Assembly: GCA_007124075.1 (NCBI GenBank)
Contig: SLFV01000574.1
Coordinates: 1-7,519 of the forward strand
Reading direction: 5' to 3'
DNA length: 7,519 nt
Origin: Roseimaritima sp.
GTDB taxonomy: Bacteria > Planctomycetota > Planctomycetia > Pirellulales > Pirellulaceae
Numbering within the stretch: position 1 is the stretch's first letter; every line of letters starts with the position of its first letter. Below are positions 1-7,171 of this stretch, piece after piece. The position numbers and the translations under genes were made by a program. Under the pieces are notes generated by a model, which was not told where the DNA came from, did no database searches, and saw nothing but the letters and a program-made list of their open reading frames with translations.

Positions 1-2
1 AA

Positions 3-101
3 CAGGAATTGCAGGAGCAGATTTTGAGCGAAGGAAGCCAAATCTGCCAGCGATTGATACCGTGTCGCAATCGTGCGCGTCAATCACGCAGATCCTCGTG
101 A
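3..101 (+). CDS. possible 3' end of an unidentified gene (partial, convergent with putA)
   Basis: An open plus-strand frame enters from the left edge and ends at TGA 99-101, giving about 32 residues beginning QELQEQILSEGSQ and finishing in an arginine/serine-rich tail. The first part is glutamine/glutamate-rich and looks helical, as in the end of a coiled coil. The codons resemble those of recQ here, with several TTG, CAG and CGT. If real, it would overlap the 3' end of putA by 22 bp, tail to tail. A second plus-strand frame (from position 2) is also open to about 216, so openness alone proves little. No family is recognised and the start lies outside the window. It could equally be non-coding. 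Confidence 0.3.
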   Translation, partial: QELQEQILSEGSQICQRLIPCRNRARQSRRSS

Positions 102-3100
102 GGATCTCGATCTACCGGTCGACGTCCTCGGGGCGGTGCGGAAGCTGTGGGTATCGTGGCGTCGGGACCGGCCTGCAAACTGACGGGAATATTGCCATAC
201 CGATGGTAATCATGTGAGATCGTCTGTTCGCGCAAGTACCATAAACATTCCACCTCGCCATTGCTGCTGACCAAGCGTCGAATCAGGGGCACGAAGGCCT
301 CACGACACGCCTCCAAGACAGTGGCCTGTTCGTAGGTTTCTGACAGGATCCGGATCCGATCGACTTCGCCGGTCGCGATCGCCTGGGCCAACTGTTCATC
401 GGTTTCCTCCAGCCATTCAATGCGTCCCTGCCACAGCAGCATCAATTCCTTGATTAGCTGCTGGTGATCCCGGCAGGTTTGTGGGGCCGCGGAAAAGACA
501 ACCCGACAACGGACTCGTGCCGCCGCCGCCGCCGCGATCCAGACTGCGGCTAAAGGATCCTTGGGTTGCAATCGGATACGCAAAAATCCTACCGGTAGGT
601 AGCGTCGAATATTGCTTTGCCCCAGTAATCGTACCGGATCGTAGCCGCGATCAAATTCCGCTCGTGCCGCGCGATCGATCGAATCAACCGCTTGACCGAT
701 CGCGTCCATGGCAGCCGTCTCTAACCGCCCTTGCCGGATCCATTGCTGAGCCAGTTCCACCAACCCCGCCAATAGTTGATCCGCTGGCGGTGTTCGCCCC
801 GCCGCGACTGATACATCCGCGCCAACGTTCCACCGGGGATGACGCATCAATCCGGCGACGTAATTGGGTCCCCCTGCTTTCAACCCCGCACCGTACGCAC
901 TAGCTCCCATTCCACCGAAGGGCTGTCGCAGCACGATCGCCCCGGTGGTCGAACGGTTGATGTACAAGTTCCCCGCCCGGAGCGAACGCTTCCAAAGGTC
1001 TTGTTCGCGGTCGTCCAAACTTTCTAAACCGCTGGTCAGTCCATAACCGGTTGCATTGACGATTGCCACGGCTTCGTCCAGGCGACGAAACGGCATGACC
1101 CCCAGCACCGGCCCAAACAATTCGGTCACATGCGTGAAACTGCCGGGTTGAACCCCCCATTTTACTCCCGGACGATACAGATTCGGATTGTCACCAACAC
1201 GATGCGGCATCACGACCCATGATTCGCCCGCCTCCAACTCCTTCATACCTCTGGCAAGCTCTGGTCCCGGGGTTCGAATCAAAGGCCCCATCTTGGTTCC
1301 CAAATCCCACGCCGAACCAACCGGTAAACTTTCCACCGCATCGATTAGTGTCTCCCGAAATCGTCGGTCTTCGTACACTTCCTGTTCCAGCAGCAGCAAC
1401 GACGTAGCGCTGCATTTCTGCCCCGCGTTGCTGAACGCCGAATGCAAGATATGCTTGATCGCTAATTCGCGGTCCGAAAGTGCGGTAACCATGGTGGCAT
1501 TCTTTCCTCCCGTTTCGGCAAACAGTTCCACGCTGGGTCGTTGTCGCAAGATTGCCTTTGCCGTTGCGGTGCCTCCGGTCAGGACCACGGACCGGATACG
1601 CGGGTCGTCCACTAGAAAACGTCCCGCATTGGTTCCGCTGCACGGGATCATTTGCAGCGCGGTTCGGGGCACGCCAGCGTCCCAGAAACATTTGCAAATT
1701 TCATAGGCGGGCAAGACCGTATCGCTGGCTGGCTTCAGGATCACCGTATTGCCAGCAGACAACGCCGCCGCGACTCCACCACAAGGAATGGCGACAGGAA
1801 AATTCCAAGGACTGATCACCGCGACCACACCCAGTGGCCCCGCCTGAGGATGCGACAGGAGTCGAGCGGCGGTCAGCGGATAGAACTCCGTAAAGTCGAT
1901 CGCCTCGCTTACCTCAGGATCGACTTCCAGCACCGTTTTCCCACCATCGGCCACTGCTGCGGCAATGAGGTCAGCGCGGCGTTGGCGCATCCACTGAGCG
2001 GCTTTGCGGAGCACATCATGGCGATACGGTAGGGTTGTTTTTCGCCAACCATCCTGGTCACGGTCCGCGATCTCGATCGCCCGTTTAATCTGCTGGCCGG
2101 TCGCTTCGACAAACCGGCAACTAACCACCCCCGGTCGCGACGGATCAAATGATTGCCGTTGCTGGTGCAAATCCCCTTCCCAGGGCTGTTCACCCAAAAA
2201 CAGCGGTATTTCGGGGGCAGCGTCACCACAACGTTGCTGGAACGTTTGCAAATGCCCCGCCATCCAAGTGGCGTTGTGAGGCAACGACCAATCGGTGTCA
2301 GGTTCGTTGCAGTACGCTCTCCAGTCGTCTGCCTGAGGTGGTCGTACTGCCGGTTGGCGTCTGTCCTGGGTCCGTCGTGGTGCTACCGATACGGAATCCA
2401 CGGTTGCCAGCGATGCCCGAAAACTAGCAATCAAACGCTGCCAGGTTTCCGACTCCGGACTTAATTGAAAAGTGTGTCGCAAAAAATTGTCCGCCCCCGT
2501 GTTTTCATCCAGGCGGCGGATCAGGTAACCGATCGCGTGTAGAAAGTCTTCCTGCTGACACGCGGGAGCGTACAGCAGCATCGCCCCGGTTGCCTCCACC
2601 AGTGCCCGTCGTTGATGGTTGGCCATCCCTTCAAGCATTTCAAACTGGACCCGATCGACCATCTGCGCAGCGTCGGCCCACAAGAGAGCCAACGCGATGT
2701 CAAACAAGTTATGCGACGCAACCCCAACCAATACGCCGCGATTGTCAGGACGGAGCAGGGCTCGGAGCATTCGCTTGAAATGACTGTCCGTGTCCTGTTT
2801 GTTTTGATACGGAGCCGCAGGCCAGCCTGCCAGCGATGCCTCCACCCGTTCCAGTTCCATGTTCGCCCCTTTGACGACGCGCACCGTCAGCGGCGTACCA
2901 CCGGATTGGACTCGTGCCTCTGCCCACTGCATCAGTTGTTCCAGCACGCCGTAGGAATCGGGGATGTAGGCTTGCAACGCAATCCCCGCACGAACCTGCT
3001 CCAACCCTGGACGAGCAAGCGCTGCAATCAGGCTGTCGGCTGTCAGCCGCAGGTCGCGATATTCCTCCATGTCCAGATAAACGAACTTGGTGACTGCGGT

Positions 3101-3850
3101 CCCATCACGGCGGGTGAACTGGTGTCGGGCGGCGGCGCGAAACAGCAGTTCCAACCGATCAGCGACGATGCCGATCGTTTTCTCTCTGGCTAGGGATGAA
3201 ATCTGCGAGTAGATCGTCGAAATTTTTACCGAAATACACTCGATGGCCGGATCCGCCAAAGCCGACAGGTAATGTTCCAACCGCCGTTGTGCCTCCCTTT
3301 CGCCCAGCAGTGACTCACCCAGGAAATTCACGTTCATCCGCAATCCCTCGCGCTGCCTAGCCCGCAGATGCGGTTGCAGCAAATCGCTTTCCGCTGGCAG
3401 AATCACATTGGCGGTTTCCCTTCGCATTTTTTCTTTGACTAAGGGTACCGCCACCCCGGGCAAATAACTGCCAAACGACTGAAAGCCGCGGAGCAACGTA
3501 CGATCTACTGGACTGAAAAAACGGGGTATACCCTGAACGTCCAAGATATGCGTCAACTGGTCTGACACGCGGGCGGCCGTATTGGTACGGAAGGCTTGAT
3601 CGGTCATCGCGACCAACGTCGCCTTATCTTCCGGGTGGCCAAGCATCCGGTCCAGTTCCGCCTGCTGAGTTCGTTCCTCAGGTGTCAGGAGATACTGGGA
3701 ACGCAACAGTAACTGCTCCGCCAAAAACACCGCCGCCTCGGCATCGCCGCGACAGCGACGTGCCCGCGACATCAGGATTTCCACCGACAGCGATTCAGAA
3801 CCAGCTTGCATGTCGTCTGACAATCCATCGTGGGTTGCTGTCGCAGCCAA
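80..3850 (-). CDS. putA: bifunctional proline dehydrogenase / L-glutamate gamma-semialdehyde (P5C) dehydrogenase, PutA
   Basis: The enzyme oxidises proline to P5C using FAD, then oxidises glutamate semialdehyde to glutamate using NAD+; it is expected to be cytoplasmic or associated with the inner membrane face. Residues ~165-460 form the proline dehydrogenase barrel: VKIST at 208-212, VRVVKGAN at 323-330, and the substrate-binding arginine pair in YLIRRLDEN at 442-450. Residues ~545-1005 form the aldehyde dehydrogenase: ISPWNFP at 679-685, Lys706 in ILKP, Glu779 in AETGGKNA, catalytic Cys813 in NAGQKCSA, and ELFGP at 910-914. Residues ~1020-1220 resemble the degenerate ALDH-like C-terminal domain of longer PutA proteins. 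No ribbon-helix-helix domain is present at the N-terminus, so it should not autoregulate as E. coli PutA does. The first codon is TTG, with no clear Shine-Dalgarno; ATG at 3811 (residue 14) is an alternative start. The gene is 49 bp downstream of a same-strand gene and may be co-transcribed with it. The arginine-rich last ~20 residues look non-conserved. Confidence 0.95.
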   Translation of the reverse strand: MAATATHDGLSDDMQAGSESLSVEILMSRARRCRGDAEAAVFLAEQLLLRSQYLLTPEERTQQAELDRMLGHPEDKATLVAMTDQAFRTNTAARVSDQLTHILDVQGIPRFFSPVDRTLLRGFQSFGSYLPGVAVPLVKEKMRRETANVILPAESDLLQPHLRARQREGLRMNVNFLGESLLGEREAQRRLEHYLSALADPAIECISVKISTIYSQISSLAREKTIGIVADRLELLFRAAARHQFTRRDGTAVTKFVYLDMEEYRDLRLTADSLIAALARPGLEQVRAGIALQAYIPDSYGVLEQLMQWAEARVQSGGTPLTVRVVKGANMELERVEASLAGWPAAPYQNKQDTDSHFKRMLRALLRPDNRGVLVGVASHNLFDIALALLWADAAQMVDRVQFEMLEGMANHQRRALVEATGAMLLYAPACQQEDFLHAIGYLIRRLDENTGADNFLRHTFQLSPESETWQRLIASFRASLATVDSVSVAPRRTQDRRQPAVRPPQADDWRAYCNEPDTDWSLPHNATWMAGHLQTFQQRCGDAAPEIPLFLGEQPWEGDLHQQRQSFDPSRPGVVSCRFVEATGQQIKRAIEIADRDQDGWRKTTLPYRHDVLRKAAQWMRQRRADLIAAAVADGGKTVLEVDPEVSEAIDFTEFYPLTAARLLSHPQAGPLGVVAVISPWNFPVAIPCGGVAAALSAGNTVILKPASDTVLPAYEICKCFWDAGVPRTALQMIPCSGTNAGRFLVDDPRIRSVVLTGGTATAKAILRQRPSVELFAETGGKNATMVTALSDRELAIKHILHSAFSNAGQKCSATSLLLLEQEVYEDRRFRETLIDAVESLPVGSAWDLGTKMGPLIRTPGPELARGMKELEAGESWVVMPHRVGDNPNLYRPGVKWGVQPGSFTHVTELFGPVLGVMPFRRLDEAVAIVNATGYGLTSGLESLDDREQDLWKRSLRAGNLYINRSTTGAIVLRQPFGGMGASAYGAGLKAGGPNYVAGLMRHPRWNVGADVSVAAGRTPPADQLLAGLVELAQQWIRQGRLETAAMDAIGQAVDSIDRAARAEFDRGYDPVRLLGQSNIRRYLPVGFLRIRLQPKDPLAAVWIAAAAAARVRCRVVFSAAPQTCRDHQQLIKELMLLWQGRIEWLEETDEQLAQAIATGEVDRIRILSETYEQATVLEACREAFVPLIRRLVSSNGEVECLWYLREQTISHDYHRYGNIPVSLQAGPDATIPTASAPPRGRRPVDRDPHEDLRD
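90..107. repeat. perfect 8-bp inverted repeat at the putA 3' end
   Basis: AGATCCTC (90-97) and GAGGATCT (100-107) are exact reverse complements around GT. The repeat lies in the last codons of putA and spans the stop of the possible convergent plus-strand frame. RNA from either strand could fold here. No T-tract follows on either side, so a standard intrinsic terminator is not shown. The weaker GCGT/ACGC pair at 77-89 sits right beside it. Confidence 0.6.
518..535 (-). repeat. putA: alanine-codon run within putA, (GCC)5 on the plus strand
   Basis: Five tandem GCC units occur at 519-533 on the plus strand. On the coding strand this gives six consecutive alanine codons (residues 1106-1111), mostly GCG, in the C-terminal ALDH-like domain of PutA. 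It is probably part of a helix; a slippage-prone tract is possible but not shown. Confidence 0.6.
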
Positions 3851-3899
3851 ATGGGCTGCGACCGATCCGGAGGAAGCGATTCGCGGGGGAACCGACTTA

Positions 3900-4775
3900 C
3901 TACTTCAGTTCGCTGGCAAAGCCATGGAAATTGATCACACACTGCTGGATCTCTGGCAAGGATTCCAGCCAATTGTGTTCGTACTCGATACTGATTGGCC
4001 CCTGAAAGCCCTGACGTTTCATTTCCGCCAAAATCCCCGGAACATTAGCAACACCCTGGCCCCAGGGAACGTCATGGGCCCCTTTCCCTTCACGATTTAA
4101 GTCCTTGAAATGGAAGCTGACAATTCGCCCCTCCAGCTTCTGCAAGCACTCGATCGGATTCAATCCAGACCGTAACCAGTGGCCCGTATCAGCACAGGCT
4201 CCAATCCAATCGCCACGCCCTTCCACGGCTTTCAGTACCGTTTCGGGATTCCAGTAATAGGAAGGCTCCGGATGGTTGTGCAGCCCGATTTTGATGCCGT
4301 ACTGGGCACATAGTTTTTCCAGCGTATCGAACGCATCTTCGCGAACTTCGGTGTTAATCACACCAATCCCCATCTGCTTGCACCACTCAAACGTTTTCCG
4401 ACTGGTCGCCTCATCCTTGCTCAACCCCGTCACACCAAACGCGGTCAGTTGGACTCCCGCGGATTCCAGTTTTTTCTTGACCAAACGAATTTGTTCGTCG
4501 GTCATGTCGGGGCCAATCTTGCCATCAATATCGGGAGCAATCTTTTGTCCGGGATAAGCCTCCGCATATTTCAACCCCACCGAAGCTGCCTTGTCGATTG
4601 CCTCGAAAAAGGTAAATCGATTAAAACTGTACGTCTGAACCCCAAGTTTCCAACCCAACTTTTCAGCTGCGGACGTGTCCAGTTTCGTCCGGGTTTCCTC
4701 CGCAGTCAGGAATGCAGGGGTCGCCAGAATCGCGACGCACAGGACGGCCTTTGAAAGGAACGGGATGAATTGCAT
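3900..4775 (-). CDS. secreted sugar phosphate isomerase/epimerase family TIM-barrel protein
   Basis: A 291-residue protein of the xylose isomerase-like TIM-barrel / AP endonuclease 2 superfamily. Members typically isomerise, epimerise or cleave sugars and keto-sugars with a divalent metal; the substrate here cannot be read from sequence. Residues 1-25 form a signal peptide: lysine at 9, a hydrophobic stretch at 10-23, and likely cleavage after FLTA before EETR, so export is expected. Barrel motifs follow in order: LGVQTYSF at 44-51, NTEV at 141-144 (likely metal-ligand Glu143), GLHNHPEP at 164-171, DTGHW at 196-200, FHFKD at 221-225 and IEYEHNW at 263-269. The frame is open 37 codons further upstream, but ATG 4775 is chosen because the signal peptide begins there and GGAG (4786-4789) lies 10 nt before it. 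The stop is TAG, immediately followed by TAA in another frame. It is the first gene of a possible two-gene unit with putA and is divergent from recQ. Confidence 0.88.
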   Translation of the reverse strand: MQFIPFLSKAVLCVAILATPAFLTAEETRTKLDTSAAEKLGWKLGVQTYSFNRFTFFEAIDKAASVGLKYAEAYPGQKIAPDIDGKIGPDMTDEQIRLVKKKLESAGVQLTAFGVTGLSKDEATSRKTFEWCKQMGIGVINTEVREDAFDTLEKLCAQYGIKIGLHNHPEPSYYWNPETVLKAVEGRGDWIGACADTGHWLRSGLNPIECLQKLEGRIVSFHFKDLNREGKGAHDVPWGQGVANVPGILAEMKRQGFQGPISIEYEHNWLESLPEIQQCVINFHGFASELK

Positions 4776-4837
4776 GATCAAGAAACTCCAAAGAGAAACA
4801 AGCAGGGAATGGAAATGGTTCGTGGGGGGCAAAACAT

Positions 4838-4859
4838 ACCGCAAACGCGGTTTTGCGGT
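4838..4859. promoter_or_regulatory. inverted repeat ACCGCAAA-N6-TTTGCGGT, operator-like
   Basis: Exact 8-bp arms at 4838-4845 and 4852-4859 are separated by CGCGGT. Alternatively the arms pair as a 9-bp stem with one bulged base. The central position between divergent start codons fits a binding site for a dimeric regulator, or a 5' leader hairpin of the leftward transcript. No regulator for it is visible in the window. Confidence 0.5.
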
Positions 4860-4884
4860 CCCGCTCTGTTCCCTATCATACATC

Positions 4885-4899
4885 ATTCGCGTTGCGAAT
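4885..4899. promoter_or_regulatory. inverted repeat ATTCGC-GTT-GCGAAT upstream of recQ
   Basis: Exact 6-bp arms at 4885-4890 and 4894-4899 flank GTT, 28 bp before the recQ start codon and just downstream of the TATCAT box. The position suits a repressor operator or a short leader hairpin for recQ. It matches no operator consensus that I can name with confidence. Confidence 0.45.
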
Positions 4900-4927
4900 C
4901 GAGACTAGCAGATGCCGGGGAAGGATT

Positions 4928-6916
4928 ATGTCTAATCAAGCAGACACGGGGGTTTCATTTATGGCCACAACAACGCTGGCGGATGCGCAGCAAATTTTGC
5001 AGCAGAAGTTTGGGCTGTGCGAGTTCCGTGCAGGGCAATCCGCCGTGATCGCCGCCTTGCTGTCGGGGAGACCTGCGGCGGCCGTATTTCCCACAGGCGG
5101 TGGAAAGTCGTTGTGTTACCAATTGCCCAGTCAATTGCTGCCGGGTACCACGTTAGTGGTTTCCCCGCTGATTGCTTTGATGAAGGATCAATGTGATGCG
5201 TTGGCCCAACGAGGCATTGCTGCGGCGCGTCTGGATTCCACCCAATCGGCAGCCGATTTCCAGGTGATCTCGGAACAGGTGCGAAGCGGGCAAACCAAGT
5301 TGTTGTATGTGGCCCCCGAGCGTCTTTTCAATGAACGATTTCGCGTTTATTTGGACTCGTTGCGTATTGATTTGTTTGCCATCGACGAAGCCCACTGCAT
5401 TAGCCAATGGGGCCACAACTTTCGCCCTGATTATTTGAAGCTTAGTGAGGTGGCCCGCAGTCTGGGCGTGCGTCGTGTCCTGGCATTGACCGCGACAGCG
5501 ACCCCGGAAGTGCTGGATGATATTCGCAACGCGTTCCAAATCGCGGCGACTGACGTTGTCCAAACCCCCTTTTTTCGTCCCCATCTGAAACTCCGTTCGA
5601 CGGTGCTGACTGCGCATAGGCGAGACGAACTGCTGCTGTCGCGGTTGCAGCAGCGACCATCTGGGCCAACACTGATCTACGTGTCGCTGCAAAAAACTGC
5701 GGAGCACGTTGCGGAGTGGTTGCAGGCCGAAGGGTTTTCGACCAAGGCCTACCATGCGGGGCTGGAAACGGCGGAGCGGGAGGAAATTCAACACTGGTTC
5801 CTGGGCAGCAAGGATGGAATTGTGGTGGCGACCATCGCGTTTGGAATGGGGATCGACAAACCGGACATTCGCTATGTGTATCACTACAATCCCCCAAAAT
5901 CGTTGGAGGCCTACGCGCAGGAGGTGGGACGTGCGGCACGCGATGGAAAAGACGCGTTGTGCGAGATGTTATTGGTTCCCTCCGATCGCGTGGTACTGGA
6001 AAATTTCAGCTACGGAAACACCCCCAGCCAAGAGGCTATTGAAAGGTTGTTGACAATCCTGGCGGGCCAGCCCGATACGTTCTTTATCAGTCACTACCGC
6101 ACCGCGGCGGAGACCGATATTCGGATGCTGGTGGTTCGCACGTTGCTGACCTATTTGGAACTAGATGATTACCTGCATGCAACCTCCCCACGCTACGAAA
6201 CGTACAAATTCAAACCACTCGTTTCTTCACAGCGGATCCTGCAGGCCTTCACCGGGGAACGCCGACAGTTTGTCTCGGGCATTCTTGCGTGCAGTGTGAA
6301 ACGTCGCAAATGGTTTGAACTGCCTTTGGCGATCGTTGAAAAACGCCTGCGGTCGGACCGCCAAAGGATCCTCAAGGCAATCGATTTTTTGGCTCAGCAA
6401 AGCTGGATCGAAGTGGAGGTTTCCGACCTCGTGCATGGTTACCGAAAAGGTACCCGAAAAATTGATCCGCAAGCTACGGCGGCAGAATTCTACCAACGAT
6501 TGTTACAGCGTGAAAAAGCGGAGATCCGTCGTCTGCATGACGTGCTAAAAATGGCTGCGGGCCGTGCGTGTATGGCCGCGACGTTGTCGGCTCATTTTGG
6601 CGAAACGTTGCCTCGGGCCTGTGGTCACTGTACCGCCTGCCGCGGAGAAGGGGCGGGAGACGTGAACCTAGATGAGGTTCCGCGTGTTGGTCGCAGCGCA
6701 ACCGACGCAGTATTGGCCGCCGCCAGAGCATTTCCAGAACTGCTTGATACTCCCCGCGCTCGTGCTCGGTTTCTGTGTGGGCTGGGTTCACCGCAGTTCA
6801 CTGCGAAACGCATCACGCGACACCCCCAGTTTGGAGCATGCAATGAAGTTCCCTTTGGGGATGTCTTGCAAGCGATGCAGCGGCTTACCCCAACCAGCGG
6901 TGAACGCCGATCGTGA
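4928..6916 (+). CDS. recQ: RecQ-family ATP-dependent DNA helicase
   Basis: A 662-residue superfamily 2 helicase that uses ATP to unwind DNA 3' to 5' in recombination and replication-fork repair. With ATG 4928 as residue 1, the motifs are: motif 0 FGLCEFRAGQ at 28-37, Walker A PTGGGKS at 55-61, VVSPLIALMKDQ at 77-88, DEAHCISQWGHNFRPDY at 153-169, TATAT at 188-192, and motif VI QEVGRAARDG at 331-340. A C-terminal zinc-binding cluster has Cys548, Cys565, Cys568 and Cys571 (HFGE, then CGHCTAC). It lies about 200 residues beyond the helicase core, not directly after it as in E. coli RecQ. No HRDC domain is evident; the last ~70 residues form a different small domain (RFLCGLGSPQ at 614-623). The frame is open to 4853, but ATG 4928 has a purine-rich GGGGAAGGA before it. 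ATG 4961 (651 aa), with GGGGG 8 nt upstream, is a credible alternative. It is transcribed alone, divergent from the TIM-barrel gene. Confidence 0.94.
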   Translation: MSNQADTGVSFMATTTLADAQQILQQKFGLCEFRAGQSAVIAALLSGRPAAAVFPTGGGKSLCYQLPSQLLPGTTLVVSPLIALMKDQCDALAQRGIAAARLDSTQSAADFQVISEQVRSGQTKLLYVAPERLFNERFRVYLDSLRIDLFAIDEAHCISQWGHNFRPDYLKLSEVARSLGVRRVLALTATATPEVLDDIRNAFQIAATDVVQTPFFRPHLKLRSTVLTAHRRDELLLSRLQQRPSGPTLIYVSLQKTAEHVAEWLQAEGFSTKAYHAGLETAEREEIQHWFLGSKDGIVVATIAFGMGIDKPDIRYVYHYNPPKSLEAYAQEVGRAARDGKDALCEMLLVPSDRVVLENFSYGNTPSQEAIERLLTILAGQPDTFFISHYRTAAETDIRMLVVRTLLTYLELDDYLHATSPRYETYKFKPLVSSQRILQAFTGERRQFVSGILACSVKRRKWFELPLAIVEKRLRSDRQRILKAIDFLAQQSWIEVEVSDLVHGYRKGTRKIDPQATAAEFYQRLLQREKAEIRRLHDVLKMAAGRACMAATLSAHFGETLPRACGHCTACRGEGAGDVNLDEVPRVGRSATDAVLAAARAFPELLDTPRARARFLCGLGSPQFTAKRITRHPQFGACNEVPFGDVLQAMQRLTPTSGERRS

Positions 6917-7063
6917 ATCGATAAACGACAGGAGATTTCCCTCGGCTATTCCCACGGCACGAGGCATGGGCGGGGGAATGAAATGCGACCCATTCTTTAC
7001 GCACCGATCCCGAGCCTTCGAGACAGCATAATGTTGCACCTGGGTCAGAATCGCAACCACCTC

Positions 7064-7091
7064 GACTCCCCGCAGTCCCCTGCCGGGGATC
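7064..7091. terminator. GC-rich hairpin in the convergent spacer; terminator or repeat unit
   Basis: The arms pair as CCCCG-CAG (7068-7075) with CTG-C-CGGGG (7080-7088) around loop TCCC, with one bulged C. The stem extends by T7067-A7089 and then, past a bulged C7066, by A7065-T7090 and G7064-C7091. The stem is strong on either strand. It lacks a T-tract on both sides, so it may act as an RNA 3'-end stabiliser, a non-canonical terminator for recQ, or a dispersed palindromic repeat. Confidence 0.45.
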
Positions 7092-7136
7092 GTAGCAGGC
7101 GGATTCAGAACGTCGGTACGGTGGCGTTGGGGCTCT

Positions 7137-7145
7137 AAAAAACCG
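7137..7145 (-). terminator. second T-tract, possible back-up terminator of the DUF1501 gene
   Basis: On the minus strand this reads CGGTTTTTT and repeats the T-tract found 35 bp closer to the gene. Only a poor stem (CCG with CGG across a long mismatched loop) precedes it, so terminator function is doubtful. Confidence 0.2.
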
Positions 7146-7171
7146 ACTCTTTGAAGGCCTGACGGGACATT

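Larger units (their letters stand above)
4776..4927. promoter_or_regulatory. divergent intergenic region between the TIM-barrel gene and recQ
   Basis: These 152 bp must carry the promoters for the leftward TIM-barrel gene (and perhaps putA) and for rightward recQ. A GGAG ribosome-binding site for the leftward gene is at 4786-4789, and a purine-rich GGGGAAGGA lies just before the recQ ATG. TATCAT at 4874-4879 could be a -10 element for recQ, but the upstream TTGCGG at 4853-4858 is only a weak -35 match with 15-nt spacing, so no promoter is claimed firmly. Two inverted repeats, listed separately, occupy the centre. Confidence 0.5.

Noticed and set aside
481..903. 140-codon plus-strand open frame, proline/arginine-rich
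   Set aside because: It lies entirely antisense to the well-supported C-terminal part of putA and has low-complexity composition typical of a shadow frame.
1188..1706. Long open frames on both strands (172 and 168 codons)
   Set aside because: Both overlap the conserved P5C dehydrogenase catalytic region of putA, whose motifs are in the other frame; neither shows recognisable motifs.
4776..4886. 37-codon N-terminal extension of the TIM-barrel protein
   Set aside because: ATG 4775 has a GGAG site and begins a clean signal peptide; the extension would bury the signal peptide and runs through the inverted repeat.
5153..5939. 243- and 165-codon minus-strand open frames within recQ
   Set aside because: They are antisense to conserved helicase motifs and have no recognisable domain; they are shadow frames.
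6788..7060. 90-codon minus-strand open frame as a gene
   Set aside because: Its C-terminal 43 codons are antisense to recQ and no ribosome-binding site was seen; kept only as a possible repeat marker in the findings.
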